A stretch of DNA of 64,000 bases from an uncultured Nitrospiraceae bacterium (lineage in GTDB: Bacteria; Nitrospirota; Thermodesulfovibrionia; Thermodesulfovibrionales; SM23-35), in contig CAKZPA010000026.1 of NCBI GenBank assembly GCA_937138415.1, positions 62,001-126,000 on the forward strand, given 5' to 3'. The stretch's first letter is position 1. Each line of letters starts with the position of its first letter. Below, one piece after another: positions 36,198 through 45,896 of the stretch. The translations under genes and the position numbers were made by a program. The notes below the pieces were generated by a model that was given only the letters and a program-made list of their open reading frames with translations, did no database searches and had not been told where the DNA came from.

Positions 36198-38201
36198 CTA
36201 GAGGTCTTTCACGAACAAACCTTTGTCGATGCTTTCATCGACGCTTTCCATTCTCTTCAGATAGTCCGTCGTGACATTCCTCGCTTCTTCCTGGCTCCTG
36301 ATCACATGCGGTGTCAGCAGAATGACGAGTTCTCTCCTTTCATACTTATCCGTGGAGGCGCCGAAGAGATATCCCAAAAGTGGGATCTTGCTCAGAAAGG
36401 GGATGCCTTCCTTCGCTTTCGACGTCAGTTCCTGGATGAGTCCGCCGATAACGATCGTCTGCCCGTTTTGCGCAACGAGGTTCGTCGTCGCTTCACGTTT
36501 GCTGATGACCACCTGGTCCGAGTCGAAGATCTTCTGGATCGAATAGGTCGAGACCTCCTGGGAAAGTTCAATCGTCACGAGGCCGCCCTCGTTAATCTGC
36601 GGCTTGACATTAAGGATAACGCCGGTATCTTTGTACTGGATCGTCCTCTGGATCTGCGTCGTGCCGGAAATATTCGTCTCGGATGTCGCTATCGGTACCT
36701 GGTCGCCGATCTGGATTCTCGCTTCGCGGTTATCCAAGACGAGAATGTGAGGAGAAGCGAGCACCCTCGCGCGAGAATCCTGCGCAAGCGCTTCGAGGCG
36801 AGCCCGCACGATACCGGCCGAATCGGTCGCGAGAAAAGTGAATCCCGAGCCGGAAAGCGTCGCGGCATCCTTGCCGTTCCCCAAAACGGACGGTCTCTGG
36901 CCCATCTGGCCATCAAGGTTCAACGTATTGTCAAAAGGCTTCAATGATACATTGAGATCCGTTTTAAGCGACCATGCGAGCCCGAAACTAAGATCATTTG
37001 TCAATTTTATTTCAGCGACGAGTGCTTCGATCACGACTTGCCTCGGGAGGACATCAAGTTTCTTTATTGTCTCCTCGATAAATGAATAGTCGGCCGGCGT
37101 CGCGAGAATAATGAGCGAGTTCGTGATCTCATCGGCGAATACCTTCGTCTCCGGCGAGACGAACTTCCCTCCTCCGGTCACCGTTGCCGCTGCCCCTGTT
37201 CTCGGCTCGGCGGTTGGCGCCGCCGGTTGCGCGGCGGCAGCCCCCGTTTGGGCAGTTCTTGTCGGTGTCGGTCTCGGCGTCGGTGCCGGCGTCGGCGCCG
37301 TCGTCGTCGCGGCCCCACTTCCCGAGAATATTGACTGCATCAGCGACGCGATGTGGGTCGCTTTGCTGTTTTGTAGGGGGTAGACGAAAATTTTGAGCCT
37401 TGTCACCGCGAACATGTCGTCGAAGATCTGAATCCATTTCTTGATGTACGACAACTGTTCGTGGGACGTCGCAACCACGACGAGCGAGTTCAGTCTGTAG
37501 ATGGGCAGGATTCTGACCGTCCCCCCTTTCAGGTGCAGGCCCAGCGCATTCTCGATATCGGGCATTGCCTCCCTCAGCTCGAGATTCTTGAAATTGACCA
37601 TATCGATGGCGACTTTTTCGGGCTCCTTCCCGATCTGCGCATAGACGAGTTCACGCGGAACATCGGTGAGCGGGACGATCCGATAGAGGCCTGCCTCTTC
37701 CACAAATCCGACCCCGTTCATCCGAAAGACAATCTCCATGATCGCGAGCACATCGTCCTTCGGCACAGGCGTGATCGTGCGGAAATTCACCCGTCCCTTC
37801 ACCTGAGGATCCACGATGTAGTTCACCTTCAAGACATCGGCGAAGATTGTCTGGATCACTTCGTAAATGTCGGCATCGTCGAAAAAGAAGCTGACGGTCG
37901 GGGCCGGTTTGGGCGGAGGCGGAGGAGGAGAGGAAACCAGAGGAGGCGGTGGCGGAGCCACGGGTGGCGTCACAGGAGGAATCTGTGGCGGTTTTGCGGT
38001 CTCCGGAGACGCTGCCTGCTGCATCACACTCGAAGGTGGAAGCGGACCAGGAGCTTCCGGCGCAGTCGCCTCTTCCGCGTGTTCTGTCTCAGGGACAGAT
38101 TCATCCGCGGATGCGGAATCCTGAGCGAAAGACTGGGTTACCAGGCTTAACGAGAAAAGGAGGATGAACAGGAGGGAGAGGATACTTTTCAACCGTCGCA
38201 A
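36198..38201 (-). CDS. gspD: Type II secretion outer membrane secretin GspD
   Basis: Forms the outer-membrane channel. The protein has a signal peptide (SILSLLFILLFSLSLVTQSFA). A Pro-rich linker of about 70 residues follows. N0-N1-N2 domains run from about residue 100 (FFFDDADIYEVIQTIF), with a Thr/Pro/Ala-rich spacer near 310-345. The secretin domain ends with VIGGLIQELTSKAKEGIPFLSKIPLLGYLFG. The frame opens at a TTG at 38237 without a ribosome site; TTG 38201 follows GGAGA and starts LRRLKSIL, so it is preferred. The gene is on the opposite strand to gspE-C and has its own promoter. Confidence 0.93.
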   Translation of the reverse strand: MRRLKSILSLLFILLFSLSLVTQSFAQDSASADESVPETEHAEEATAPEAPGPLPPSSVMQQAASPETAKPPQIPPVTPPVAPPPPPLVSSPPPPPPKPAPTVSFFFDDADIYEVIQTIFADVLKVNYIVDPQVKGRVNFRTITPVPKDDVLAIMEIVFRMNGVGFVEEAGLYRIVPLTDVPRELVYAQIGKEPEKVAIDMVNFKNLELREAMPDIENALGLHLKGGTVRILPIYRLNSLVVVATSHEQLSYIKKWIQIFDDMFAVTRLKIFVYPLQNSKATHIASLMQSIFSGSGAATTTAPTPAPTPRPTPTRTAQTGAAAAQPAAPTAEPRTGAAATVTGGGKFVSPETKVFADEITNSLIILATPADYSFIEETIKKLDVLPRQVVIEALVAEIKLTNDLSFGLAWSLKTDLNVSLKPFDNTLNLDGQMGQRPSVLGNGKDAATLSGSGFTFLATDSAGIVRARLEALAQDSRARVLASPHILVLDNREARIQIGDQVPIATSETNISGTTQIQRTIQYKDTGVILNVKPQINEGGLVTIELSQEVSTYSIQKIFDSDQVVISKREATTNLVAQNGQTIVIGGLIQELTSKAKEGIPFLSKIPLLGYLFGASTDKYERRELVILLTPHVIRSQEEARNVTTDYLKRMESVDESIDKGLFVKDL

Positions 38202-38543
38202 AGAGGTTCTCCGCTCGTCGCTGTGGGTATGCTCCAATAGTGGCTATGCACAGTGGTTTTCGATAGAAACAGACCGTTCTGAGGCTGGAAGAGAAGGACC
38301 TGCACGCGCTGTTTCGGTTTTTCCGGTGAACGTTTTTGCATATGAAGAAATTACTATGTAACAATAATGAATAATTGGCATGTTGTCAAGTAGAGCGTCC
38401 CTTCTTCACATTTTTTTCATGACGTATGCATCGCTGCAAAAAAGATCGGTCGATTGCGAAGCTCGACGGAAGGCCGGTGATGCGGGCTTGCGCTCTTCGA
38501 TGTCTCGTGCCATAATGAGTCGTTTTTCGCTCGAGTCTCTCGA
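38202..38543. other. Intergenic region between gspD and gatA
   Basis: About 340 bases between two divergent genes. It holds the gspD promoter (38361-38389), a stretch rich in A and T (38335-38390) and no gatC, which normally precedes gatA. A short open frame on either strand (60-87 codons) has no family likeness and no ribosome site. No plus-strand promoter is clear. Confidence 0.55.
38361..38389 (-). promoter_or_regulatory. Promoter for gspD
   Basis: On the minus strand TTGACA (38389-38384), 17 bases, then TATTGT (38366-38361). The RNA would carry a leader of about 150 bases before the TTG start. The site lies in an AT-rich patch. Confidence 0.6.
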
Positions 38544-40019
38544 GTGGGTACGTATGAGAACGTGGAATTATACGAACTAACCGTTTCGGAAGCATCGGCA
38601 TTGATCGCGCGCAGGGAGGTGTCCCCTCTCGACGTCACGAAAGCGGTCCTTCGGAGAATCGAGGCGGTCGAGAGCAAAGTCAGGGCCTTCGTGACCCTCG
38701 CACCCGACAGGGCCATTGCAATGGCAGGCTCGGCGGAAAAAGAGCTCAGGACCGCAGGGCGCGCCGGATCACTCCTCGGCATCCCCCTTGCGATAAAAGA
38801 CAACCTCTGCACGAGGGGAATCCTCACGACCTGCGCCTCGAAGATGCTTTCGAATTTTGTTCCGCCGTACGAGAGTACCGCCACATCGAGATTGCTCGAA
38901 AGCGGGTATGTTCTCGTGGGGAAGACGAACATGGATGAGTTTGCCATGGGTTCCTCCACGGAGAACTCTGGATTCCATGTCACGAGGAACCCCTGGAATC
39001 TCGACAGAATCCCGGGCGGCTCCAGCGGAGGCTCTGCCGCCGCCGTCGCCGCCGACGAGTGCCTCGCTGCACTGGGGTCCGATACGGGCGGGTCGATCCG
39101 GCAACCCGCCGCACTGTGCGGTGTCGTCGGCATGAAGCCGACTTACGGTCGTGTTTCGCGCTACGGTCTTGTCGCCTTTGCTTCTTCGCTCGATCAGATC
39201 GGAACGCTCACGAAGTGCGTGCGGGACGCGGCAATGGTTCTCAACGTGATCTGCGGACATGACCCGAAGGATTCGACATCCGTGCCTTCAGTGGTGCCCG
39301 ATTTTACGCGAGCCCTTGGCGACGGCGTAAAGGGAGCGAGGATCGGCATCCCGAAGGAATACTTCGTCGAGGGAATGGACAAGGAAGTCGAGGGCGCCGT
39401 GCGCGGTGCGATCGGGCGGCTGGAAGAACTCGGCGCGCGCCCGATCGAGGTCTCGCTGCCCCATACCGAATACGCGATCGCCGCCTATTACATCCTCGCG
39501 ACATCGGAGGCGTCCTCAAATCTCGCGCGCTACGACGGCGTCAAATATGGACGAAGGTCCGAGGGGAGAGACCTCATGGATATGTACCTGAAGACGAGGG
39601 CGGACGGCTTCGGTCCGGAAGTCAAACGGAGAATCATGCTCGGCACCTACGCCCTCTCTTCGGGATACTACGAGGCGTACTACAAGAAAGCTCAGCAGGT
39701 GAGGACACTGATCAAGAACGACTTCGAAAGGGCGTTCACTCAGGTAGACCTCCTCGTTACTCCCACGACGCCGACTGCCGCTTTCCGCATCGGGGAAAAG
39801 ACGGCCGATCCCCTCCAGATGTACCTCTCCGACATTTTTACCATCTCCGTCAATCTCGCGGGATTGCCCGCGCTCTCGCTCCCGTGCGGTTTCACGTCCG
39901 ATAACGTACCGGTCGGCCTCCAGTTCATAGGGAAGCATTTCGACGAACAGACGATCTTGCGGGCGGCACATGCGTACGAACAGAGTACCGACTGGCACAG
40001 GAGGAGGCCGGCACTATGA
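38544..40019 (+). CDS. gatA: Glutamyl/aspartyl-tRNA amidotransferase subunit A
   Basis: The amidase subunit of GatCAB. It releases ammonia from glutamine to amidate mischarged Glu-tRNAGln or Asp-tRNAAsn. The 491-residue protein has the Ser-cisSer-Lys triad in [19 protein letters not shown] and [12 protein letters not shown], plus [12 protein letters not shown]. The start is GTG 38544; GTG 38562 is an alternative. gatB overlaps by ATGA. No gatC is adjacent. Because glnS is also present (47315-49069), the complex may serve Asn-tRNA. Confidence 0.95.
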   Translation: MGTYENVELYELTVSEASALIARREVSPLDVTKAVLRRIEAVESKVRAFVTLAPDRAIAMAGSAEKELRTAGRAGSLLGIPLAIKDNLCTRGILTTCASKMLSNFVPPYESTATSRLLESGYVLVGKTNMDEFAMGSSTENSGFHVTRNPWNLDRIPGGSSGGSAAAVAADECLAALGSDTGGSIRQPAALCGVVGMKPTYGRVSRYGLVAFASSLDQIGTLTKCVRDAAMVLNVICGHDPKDSTSVPSVVPDFTRALGDGVKGARIGIPKEYFVEGMDKEVEGAVRGAIGRLEELGARPIEVSLPHTEYAIAAYYILATSEASSNLARYDGVKYGRRSEGRDLMDMYLKTRADGFGPEVKRRIMLGTYALSSGYYEAYYKKAQQVRTLIKNDFERAFTQVDLLVTPTTPTAAFRIGEKTADPLQMYLSDIFTISVNLAGLPALSLPCGFTSDNVPVGLQFIGKHFDEQTILRAAHAYEQSTDWHRRRPAL

Positions 40020-41452
40020 GCTATGAAGCGGTCATCGGCCTCGAAGTCCACGCGCAGATGCTCACGGACACAAAAATATTCTGCGGGTGCCCGACGACGT
40101 TCGGCGCCGAGCCGAACACGCAGACCTGCCCGGTGTGCATCGGCATGCCCGGGGTTTTGCCCGTCTTGAATCGCGAAGCGCTCCGCTTCGCTATCATGAC
40201 AGGCCTCGCGACGCACTGCCGCATTTCCCCGTACAGCCGGTTCGCCCGGAAAAACTACTTTTATCCCGATCTCCCGAAAGGCTATCAGATCAGCCAGTAC
40301 GAACTCCCTCTGTGCGAGGACGGATTCATCGAGATCTCGATCGACGGACAGGCGAAGAGAATCGGGATTACGAGGATCCACCTGGAAGAGGATGCGGGGA
40401 AGAATATCCACGAGGGTGCGGGGAACTGGAGCCTCGTGGATCTGAACCGGGCCGGCGTACCGCTCATGGAGATCGTCTCGGAGCCCGACATACGGAGCCC
40501 CCGGGAGGCGGTCGAATACATGCAGAAGCTCCGAACCATACTGAGATATCTCGGGGTGTGCGACGGCAACATGGAAGAGGGCTCTCTCCGGTGCGACGCG
40601 AACGTATCGGTGAGGCGATCCGGTGAAACCGCGTTCGGGACGAGGACGGAGATCAAGAATATCAACTCGTTCCGATTCGTCGAAAAAGCCCTCGAATACG
40701 AGATAAAACGTCAAATACGGGAGATCGACTCGGGAAGGAGGATCCTTCAGGAGACGCGTCTCTGGAATGCGGAAAAAGGCGTGACGGAACCGATGCGGGG
40801 GAAAGAGGAAGCGCATGATTACCGGTACTTCCCGGAGCCCGACCTCGTGCCGATCGTCGTTCCGAAAGAGTGGATCGATGAAATACGTGCGTCGTTGCCG
40901 GAATTTCCGGACGCGAAGAAGGAACGGTTTCTCTCGGAGTACCGCCTTCCCGTTCATGACGCGAATCTCCTGGTCTCGGAGAAGGCTCTCGCCGATTGGT
41001 TCGAAGAGGCGGTCAATCTCGGGGGTCAGCCGAAAGCGGTCGCCAACTGGATGATGGGTGAGCTGATGCGGCTGCTGAACGAAGACGACGTTCCCATCGA
41101 GCGTTGTCCCCTCGCACCGCGGTACCTCGTCGAAATGCTCGCGCTTTTGGAGAACGGGACGATCAGCGGGAAGATAGCGAAGGCGGTTTTCGAGGATATG
41201 TACAGAACGGGGAAAAGACCTGATGCGATCATCCGGGAAAAGGGACTCGTCCAGATCAGCGATGTCGGCGAAATCGAGCAAGCGGTCACCGATGTGTTGT
41301 CCAAGCATCCTCACGAAGTATCTCGCTTCAGGGCGGGCGAGGAAAAGCTCCTGGGGTTCTTCGTCGGGCAGGTCATGAAAATGACCAAAGGCAAGGCGAA
41401 CCCGCAGAAGGTGAACGAGCTTCTCAAGGAAAAGCTTTCTTCAGGGACCTGA
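40016..41452 (+). CDS. gatB: Glutamyl/aspartyl-tRNA amidotransferase subunit B
   Basis: The kinase and tRNA-binding subunit of GatCAB. Its 478 residues include the N-terminal [13 protein letters not shown], the four-Cys zinc site CGCPTTFG...[32 protein letters not shown] and a C-terminal YqeY-like tail domain (about 330-478). It is translationally coupled to gatA and is the last gene of its transcript; hairpins lie in the gap that follows. Confidence 0.96.
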   Translation: MSYEAVIGLEVHAQMLTDTKIFCGCPTTFGAEPNTQTCPVCIGMPGVLPVLNREALRFAIMTGLATHCRISPYSRFARKNYFYPDLPKGYQISQYELPLCEDGFIEISIDGQAKRIGITRIHLEEDAGKNIHEGAGNWSLVDLNRAGVPLMEIVSEPDIRSPREAVEYMQKLRTILRYLGVCDGNMEEGSLRCDANVSVRRSGETAFGTRTEIKNINSFRFVEKALEYEIKRQIREIDSGRRILQETRLWNAEKGVTEPMRGKEEAHDYRYFPEPDLVPIVVPKEWIDEIRASLPEFPDAKKERFLSEYRLPVHDANLLVSEKALADWFEEAVNLGGQPKAVANWMMGELMRLLNEDDVPIERCPLAPRYLVEMLALLENGTISGKIAKAVFEDMYRTGKRPDAIIREKGLVQISDVGEIEQAVTDVLSKHPHEVSRFRAGEEKLLGFFVGQVMKMTKGKANPQKVNELLKEKLSSGT

Positions 41453-41699
41453 CGTTCCTGCTCCTTTCTTCATTCATGGTAAAATACGGGACAGATCTCT
41501 CGCTGGAGAGAGAAAAACACAGTATTGTGAGCAGGGCGGCGAGCGCTGCTCACAGTCCCGCTTGCCAGAATTCTCCTGACGTGTAAAACCGAAGGGAGAG
41601 ATTCCCGACAAGCCGGCATGACGAGGGAGGGCGGGATTCGATAATCCGTCGATTGCCCACGTACTTGCTTTTTACGAACTGCTGTCTACTGTCATAAGC
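41453..41699. repeat. Intergenic hairpins and repeat before tRNA-Ser
   Basis: GTGAGCAG (41527-41534) is inverted as CTGCTCAC (41546-41553). A smaller CTCTC/GAGAG stem with AAAA after it lies near 41497-41516. A GATTCCCGACAAGCCGGCATGAC word at about 41602-41624 resembles the ATGAC-bounded repeats elsewhere in the window. No gene is seen. Confidence 0.5.
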
Positions 41700-41790
41700 G
41701 GAGAGATGTCCGAGAGGCCGAAGGAGCACGACTGGAAATCGTGTGTACGCTAACACCGTACCGTGGGTTCAAATCCCACTCTCTCCGCCA
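41700..41790 (+). tRNA. tRNA-Ser (GGA)
   Basis: A 91-nt class II tRNA with a long variable arm. Acceptor arms GGAGAGA/TCTCTCC pair fully, with discriminator G and an encoded CCA. The anticodon stem CACGA/TCGTG holds CTGGAAA, giving anticodon GGA. The SRP RNA begins about 13 bases later. Confidence 0.95.
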
Positions 41791-41802
41791 TGCTGTCGTT
41801 CT

Positions 41803-41913
41803 GCAGCCTGGGAGCGGCCCTTCGCAGCAGGGGGGTGTGAACCCCGTCAGGTCCGGAAGGAAGCAGCGGTAAGCGCTTTCCCTGGGTGCCGGAGCCAGTC
41901 GCTCCCAGGCTGG
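41803..41913 (+). ncRNA. ffs: Small bacterial signal recognition particle RNA (4.5S)
   Basis: The ends CAGCCTGGGAGCG (41804-41816) and CGCTCCCAGGCTG (41900-41912) pair fully. The conserved apical domain is present: GTCAGGTCCGGAAGGAAGCAGC with the GGAA tetraloop and the asymmetric internal loops. The RNA binds Ffh to target membrane proteins. It lies between tRNA-Ser and dnaX, a common place. Confidence 0.95.
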
Positions 41914-41929
41914 AGGACGAGAGAGAGTC

Positions 41930-43603
41930 ATGAGCTATTTGGTTCTCGCGAGAAAATGGAGACCACAGGGATTCGCTGACCTCATCGGCCAGGAACCGAT
42001 CACGCGCATACTGAAAAACGCGATCGACCAGGGGAAGGTCGCTCACGCGTACCTTTTCTCGGGTCCGCGGGGGGTAGGGAAGACATCCACCGCGCGCATC
42101 CTCGCGAAGGCATTGAACTGCGTCGGGGGGCCGACGTCGTCGCCGTGCGGTTCGTGCCCGTTCTGCACCTCGATTGCCGACGGATCGTCGGTGGACGTCA
42201 TGGAGATCGACGGCGCGTCGAATAACAGCGTGAACGATATCCGCGACCTGCGGGAAGGCGTGAAATACGTCCCTTCCGGCGGCCGATTCAAAGTCTACAT
42301 TATCGATGAGACGCATATGTTGTCGGACGCGGCATTCAATGCCCTCCTGAAGACGCTCGAGGAACCGCCTCCGCACGTCGTGTTTGTCCTTGCGACGACC
42401 GCTCCGAGAAAGATTCCGGCAACCGTTCTCTCGAGATGTCAGCATCTTCCGTTCCGGAGAATACCGGGCCTCCTCATCAAAAACCGGCTCAAGACCATAT
42501 GCGAAAACGAAGGCATCACCATTTCCGGGTCCGCTCTCGAGATGATCGCTCGCGCGGCCGACGGGAGCCTCCGAGATGCGTTGACGCTCCTCGATCAGAT
42601 TTCCTCCTTTTCGGAGGAAATCACGGAGACCGACGTAAAAGATCTCCTCGGGATCGCCGATTTCACGGTGCTTTCCCAGCTTGCCGAATTCCTCGTCGAG
42701 GGAAAACGTGAGGAGATCCTCGCGATCGTCGCCACGCTCGTCGAAAAAGGGACCGATCTCCGTTCTTTCATCCGAGAATGTGTCCAGTTTTTCAGGGACA
42801 TGCTTGTCATGAGCGTCGTCAAAAAACCCGACGACCTGGTGGCGCTCGGCACGGAAGAACGAATAGCGATGCAGAATATCATACGAAAGACGACGGACGA
42901 GCACCTCACCCTCCTCCTCTCCGACTTGCTGAAAGCCGAACTCGACGTGAGGAACGCTTCTTCGCCCCGTCTCGCACTCGAGATGTCCCTCTTGAAAGCG
43001 AGTTTTCTGCGCAACCTGAGACCGCTGAGCGACGCGATGAAGAGTCTCGAGCAGTACGCGAGGGGAGTCGCTCCATCAGGCAGCGCCGGGGCAGGAAGCC
43101 AAACAGTGTTCGATCGGGAGGAAAGTCATCCGGATTCCCGAACGAGCCGTGATAGCCTCGTCGAAAATCTGCAGGATGTGCACGTGCCAGAGCAGCCCGT
43201 CGCCGAGTCCGGAATGTCGAAAGCGCCGCCAGTTACCACCCAGGCAATCCTCCTGACGGACGACGTCCGCGAAAGGGCTCTCCAGAGGATGAGCCCTCCG
43301 CTCCAGTCTAAGCTGTCGGCCGCACAGTTGCAGCTCGAGGGAGAGAAACTAATCCTCACGTTGAACGGTGGTGATTCGGTCTTCGCGGATTCAATAAGAA
43401 AGAACAGGGATGCTCTCGAGAGCATCTTCTCCGAGGAGCTCGGGAAAACGGTCCGACTCGAGATTGTCACTGTGAAGAAGAAGGAAGTTCGCCGCAAAGA
43501 CCTGAAGGCCGAAGTCATGGCTGATTCCGCGATACGGGAGGTGCTCGACCTCTTTGACGGCAGGATCGTCGACGTGACGCCGGTGAAAAAGACGCCGGAA
43601 TGA
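41930..43603 (+). CDS. dnaX: DNA polymerase III subunits gamma/tau
   Basis: The clamp-loader ATPase. Its 557 residues begin MSYLVLARKWRPQGFADLIGQ and show Walker A GPRGVGKTSTA (from 45), the zinc module CVGGPTSSPCGSCPFC, Walker B IIDETHML and the arginine finger SRCQ. The C-terminal part (about 370-557) is a tau-like region. I saw no A-AAA-AAG slippery heptamer with a hairpin, so no gamma product is predicted. It is downstream of SRP RNA and upstream of ybaB. Confidence 0.95.
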   Translation: MSYLVLARKWRPQGFADLIGQEPITRILKNAIDQGKVAHAYLFSGPRGVGKTSTARILAKALNCVGGPTSSPCGSCPFCTSIADGSSVDVMEIDGASNNSVNDIRDLREGVKYVPSGGRFKVYIIDETHMLSDAAFNALLKTLEEPPPHVVFVLATTAPRKIPATVLSRCQHLPFRRIPGLLIKNRLKTICENEGITISGSALEMIARAADGSLRDALTLLDQISSFSEEITETDVKDLLGIADFTVLSQLAEFLVEGKREEILAIVATLVEKGTDLRSFIRECVQFFRDMLVMSVVKKPDDLVALGTEERIAMQNIIRKTTDEHLTLLLSDLLKAELDVRNASSPRLALEMSLLKASFLRNLRPLSDAMKSLEQYARGVAPSGSAGAGSQTVFDREESHPDSRTSRDSLVENLQDVHVPEQPVAESGMSKAPPVTTQAILLTDDVRERALQRMSPPLQSKLSAAQLQLEGEKLILTLNGGDSVFADSIRKNRDALESIFSEELGKTVRLEIVTVKKKEVRRKDLKAEVMADSAIREVLDLFDGRIVDVTPVKKTPE

Positions 43604-43689
43604 GCGGGAAATACTGATTCGATGAACGATGCCTGTTATCAGCCGATACAATACTCCTTTTTTATCAAAGTGTGGTTCGATGGCTGTGG

Positions 43690-43747
43690 TTATCCGGCTC
43701 GACCGGATAATCCATCTTTGCTCTGGCTTGCCCATCGGGTTGGGCAA
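43690..43747. repeat. Palindromic repeat between dnaX and ybaB
   Basis: TTATCCGG/CCGGATAA (43690-43710) and TTGCCCA/TGGGCAA (43728-43747) form two adjacent hairpins. The first matches, inverted, the GGATTGTCCGGTCAAGCCG word near 408. The 210-base gap has no gene; the frame that runs into ybaB from 43629 is only the repeat read in frame. Confidence 0.6.
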
Positions 43748-43814
43748 CGATATTCGCTTAAGGATACAGGTTTTTCACGGAATGTATTCACAATATCATG
43801 AAACGGAGGATGTG

Positions 43815-44150
43815 ATGTCCAAGAAAATGCTCGGAGATATCATGCGCGAGGCGCAAAAACTTCAGGCCAAAATGGCCGAGATACAGGAAGAGGCGAAGAA
43901 GAAGACTGTCGAGGCAACCGCGGGCGGCGGGATGGTGACGGTGGTCGCGAGCGGCGCGGGCGAAATGGTCTCGATCAAGATCGAGAAAGAAGTAGTCAAT
44001 GCCGACGACATCGAGATGCTCCAGGACTTGATTATCGCGGCGGCCAACGAGGCGCTCCGACGCGCACAGGAGATGGTTCAGAGCGAAATGTCGAAACTGA
44101 CCGGCGGTCTCCAGTTGCCAGGGTTGGGGAATCTCGGGAAGTTATTCTGA
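43815..44150 (+). CDS. YbaB/EbfC nucleoid-associated protein
   Basis: A 111-residue DNA-binding protein of the YbaB/EbfC family, forming a tweezer-like dimer. It has the N-terminal helix DIMREAQKLQAKMAEIQEE, the sheet VEATAGGGMVTVVASGAGEMVSIKI and the C-terminal helices. GGAGGATGTG precedes the ATG. ybaB usually has recR after it; here an HNH nuclease and tilS follow. Confidence 0.94.
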   Translation: MSKKMLGDIMREAQKLQAKMAEIQEEAKKKTVEATAGGGMVTVVASGAGEMVSIKIEKEVVNADDIEMLQDLIIAAANEALRRAQEMVQSEMSKLTGGLQLPGLGNLGKLF

Positions 44151-44167
44151 CAGACCGACCGTACACG

Positions 44168-44473
44168 ATGGAACCCTTTATCTCGCCTGTCTCCGAAGAG
44201 GACATAAAAAGAGAAAAGATCAGGGCCCGGGAGCTCAGGAAATCCCAATGGTGGAAGAGGAGGATCGCGGCCGGTGTCTGTTATTTCTGCGGCGCTGGCC
44301 TCCACCCCAGGGACCTCACGATGGAGCACATCGTCCCCCTCGTTCGTGGGGGCAGATCCACCCGCTCGAATGTCGTCCCCGCGTGCAAGGAGTGTAACGC
44401 GAAGAAAAAATACCTTCTGCCCTCCGAGTGGGAGGAGTACAGGGAAAAGCTGCTCGCCGATTCCTGGAGCTGA
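44168..44473 (+). CDS. Small HNH endonuclease
   Basis: A 101-residue protein with a complete HNH module: CYFCGAGLH, then EHIVPLVRGGRSTRSNVVPACKECN, giving two CxxC zinc pairs and His and Asn of the beta-beta-alpha metal fold. No other domain is present. Stand-alone HNH proteins act in repair, restriction or as phage nucleases; the role cannot be told here. It starts 17 bases after ybaB and ends 4 bases before tilS, within a housekeeping operon. Confidence 0.9.
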   Translation: MEPFISPVSEEDIKREKIRARELRKSQWWKRRIAAGVCYFCGAGLHPRDLTMEHIVPLVRGGRSTRSNVVPACKECNAKKKYLLPSEWEEYREKLLADSWS

Positions 44474-44477
44474 CGAC

Positions 44478-45884
44478 ATGCCTCTCGCTCCCCTTCTCGA
44501 CAAGGTCAAGACCACGATCAAGCGCCATCAGATGCTCCTCCGCGGCGACAGCGTTCTGATCGGCCTTTCCGGCGGACCAGACTCGGTGTGCCTCCTCTGC
44601 GTGCTCGATATGCTCAAGGAATCGTTCGATCTGCGTCTCTCTGCAATCTACATCGACCATGGGCTCAGGCCGGGAGAAACGGACGTCGAACGGGAATTCT
44701 GCCGAAAGTTGTGCGGCGGTCGAGGCGTTCGTTTCATCGAGCAGTCGATCGACGTGAGGGCGCACGCGAACACGTGGAATCTCAATCTTCAGGAGGCGGC
44801 GCGGCAACTGCGGTACTGGACATTCGATCAGACCGCCCGCGAGATAAAAGCCCACAGGATCGCTCTCGGACACACGGCGGACGATCAGGCGGAGACCCTC
44901 GTCATGAATCTCCTCAGGGGGACCGGCCCGACTGGCCTTGCCGGCATGCCGCCGGTGAGAAAGAATATCATTCGACCGCTGATCGACGTCGAGCGGAGAG
45001 AAATCGAGGCCTTTCTCGATGCGAACGGCGTCGGCTTTCTGACCGATTCCTCGAATCTAAAAAGAGACTATGTGCGCAACAGGGTGAGGCTCTCTCTCAT
45101 GCCGAGGCTGAGGGAATTCAACCTGGACATCATCGGAACGCTCGCAAGGACGGCGGCAATCTTCCAGGACGAGGAGCGATACTTCACGGTCATCGTTACG
45201 AAAACCCTCATGAAAATGATCAGCCGGAAGACCGATACGCGTCTCGAACTCTTTCTCGCGCCGTTCGAGATCATGGATACCGTCGTTATGAGGAGAGCGC
45301 TGAGGCGTGCCATCGACGAGACGAGGGGGCTCCGCCGCATTACATACGCCCACATAGAAGACGTGATACGGCTTATCAAAGAGGGCAAGCCTGGGGACAG
45401 GATTTATCTGCCGGACGGCATCCGCGTCATCAAGGATTATTCCACGCTGATCCTCACATCGGAGGCGCCGAGCACCCTCACGCCGTGCGCGCTGAACGTC
45501 CCCGGCGAAACGATCCTGAAAGAGTCGGGCATCCTCCTCAAAGCCTCGGAGGCGGGTGTCGATGCAGTGAAAGACGCGCGCGATCTCCTGGGGGATGGAA
45601 AAGGAACGTGCGTTCTCGATGCGGACGCGCTGCCCGCGCCCCTCATGGCACGACCGCGGCGACCCGGTGATTTTTTCTACCCGAGGGGCTTCGGCAGGAG
45701 GAAGAAGCTCCAGGACTACTTTGTGGACGAAAAAGTGCCGCGGGATGAACGAAACAGAATTCCGATCGTCACGTCGGGCGATGAAATTGTGTGGGTCGTC
45801 GGCTATCGAGCCGATGAGAGGTTCAAGGTGACGGGGAAGACAAAGCGGATCGTGACGCTGGAAGTGAAAAAAATCAGGGACTGA
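44478..45884 (+). CDS. tilS: tRNA(Ile)-lysidine synthase
   Basis: Modifies the wobble C of tRNA-Ile (CAU) to lysidine. The 468-residue protein shows the PP-loop LSGGPDS (31-36), IDHGLRP, HTADDQAET, and two C-terminal substrate domains including RRPGDFFYPRGFGRRKKLQDYFVDEKVP, a typical TilS_C stretch. The ATG at 44478, four bases after the HNH stop, is preferred over the longer frame from 44274, which overlaps that gene. Confidence 0.95.
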   Translation: MPLAPLLDKVKTTIKRHQMLLRGDSVLIGLSGGPDSVCLLCVLDMLKESFDLRLSAIYIDHGLRPGETDVEREFCRKLCGGRGVRFIEQSIDVRAHANTWNLNLQEAARQLRYWTFDQTAREIKAHRIALGHTADDQAETLVMNLLRGTGPTGLAGMPPVRKNIIRPLIDVERREIEAFLDANGVGFLTDSSNLKRDYVRNRVRLSLMPRLREFNLDIIGTLARTAAIFQDEERYFTVIVTKTLMKMISRKTDTRLELFLAPFEIMDTVVMRRALRRAIDETRGLRRITYAHIEDVIRLIKEGKPGDRIYLPDGIRVIKDYSTLILTSEAPSTLTPCALNVPGETILKESGILLKASEAGVDAVKDARDLLGDGKGTCVLDADALPAPLMARPRRPGDFFYPRGFGRRKKLQDYFVDEKVPRDERNRIPIVTSGDEIVWVVGYRADERFKVTGKTKRIVTLEVKKIRD

Positions 45885-45896
45885 ACGGAGGGTTCA

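Noticed and set aside
37180-37320. Tandem GTCGGTGTCGG-like repeats (plus strand) as a CRISPR or satellite
   Set aside because: They are the Thr/Pro/Ala-rich spacer of GspD read on the other strand; units are unequal and there are no spacers.
37461-38150. Plus-strand open frame opposite gspD
   Set aside because: Shadow of the Pro- and Ala-rich coding part of gspD; low complexity.
39740-41314. Open frame (524 codons) antisense to gatA/gatB
   Set aside because: Fully overlaps two conserved genes on the other strand; a product of GC-rich codons.
43420-43520. Programmed frameshift signal in dnaX
   Set aside because: Only short A-runs (GTGAAGAAGAAGG) and no A-AAA-AAG heptamer followed by a stem; no support for a gamma product.
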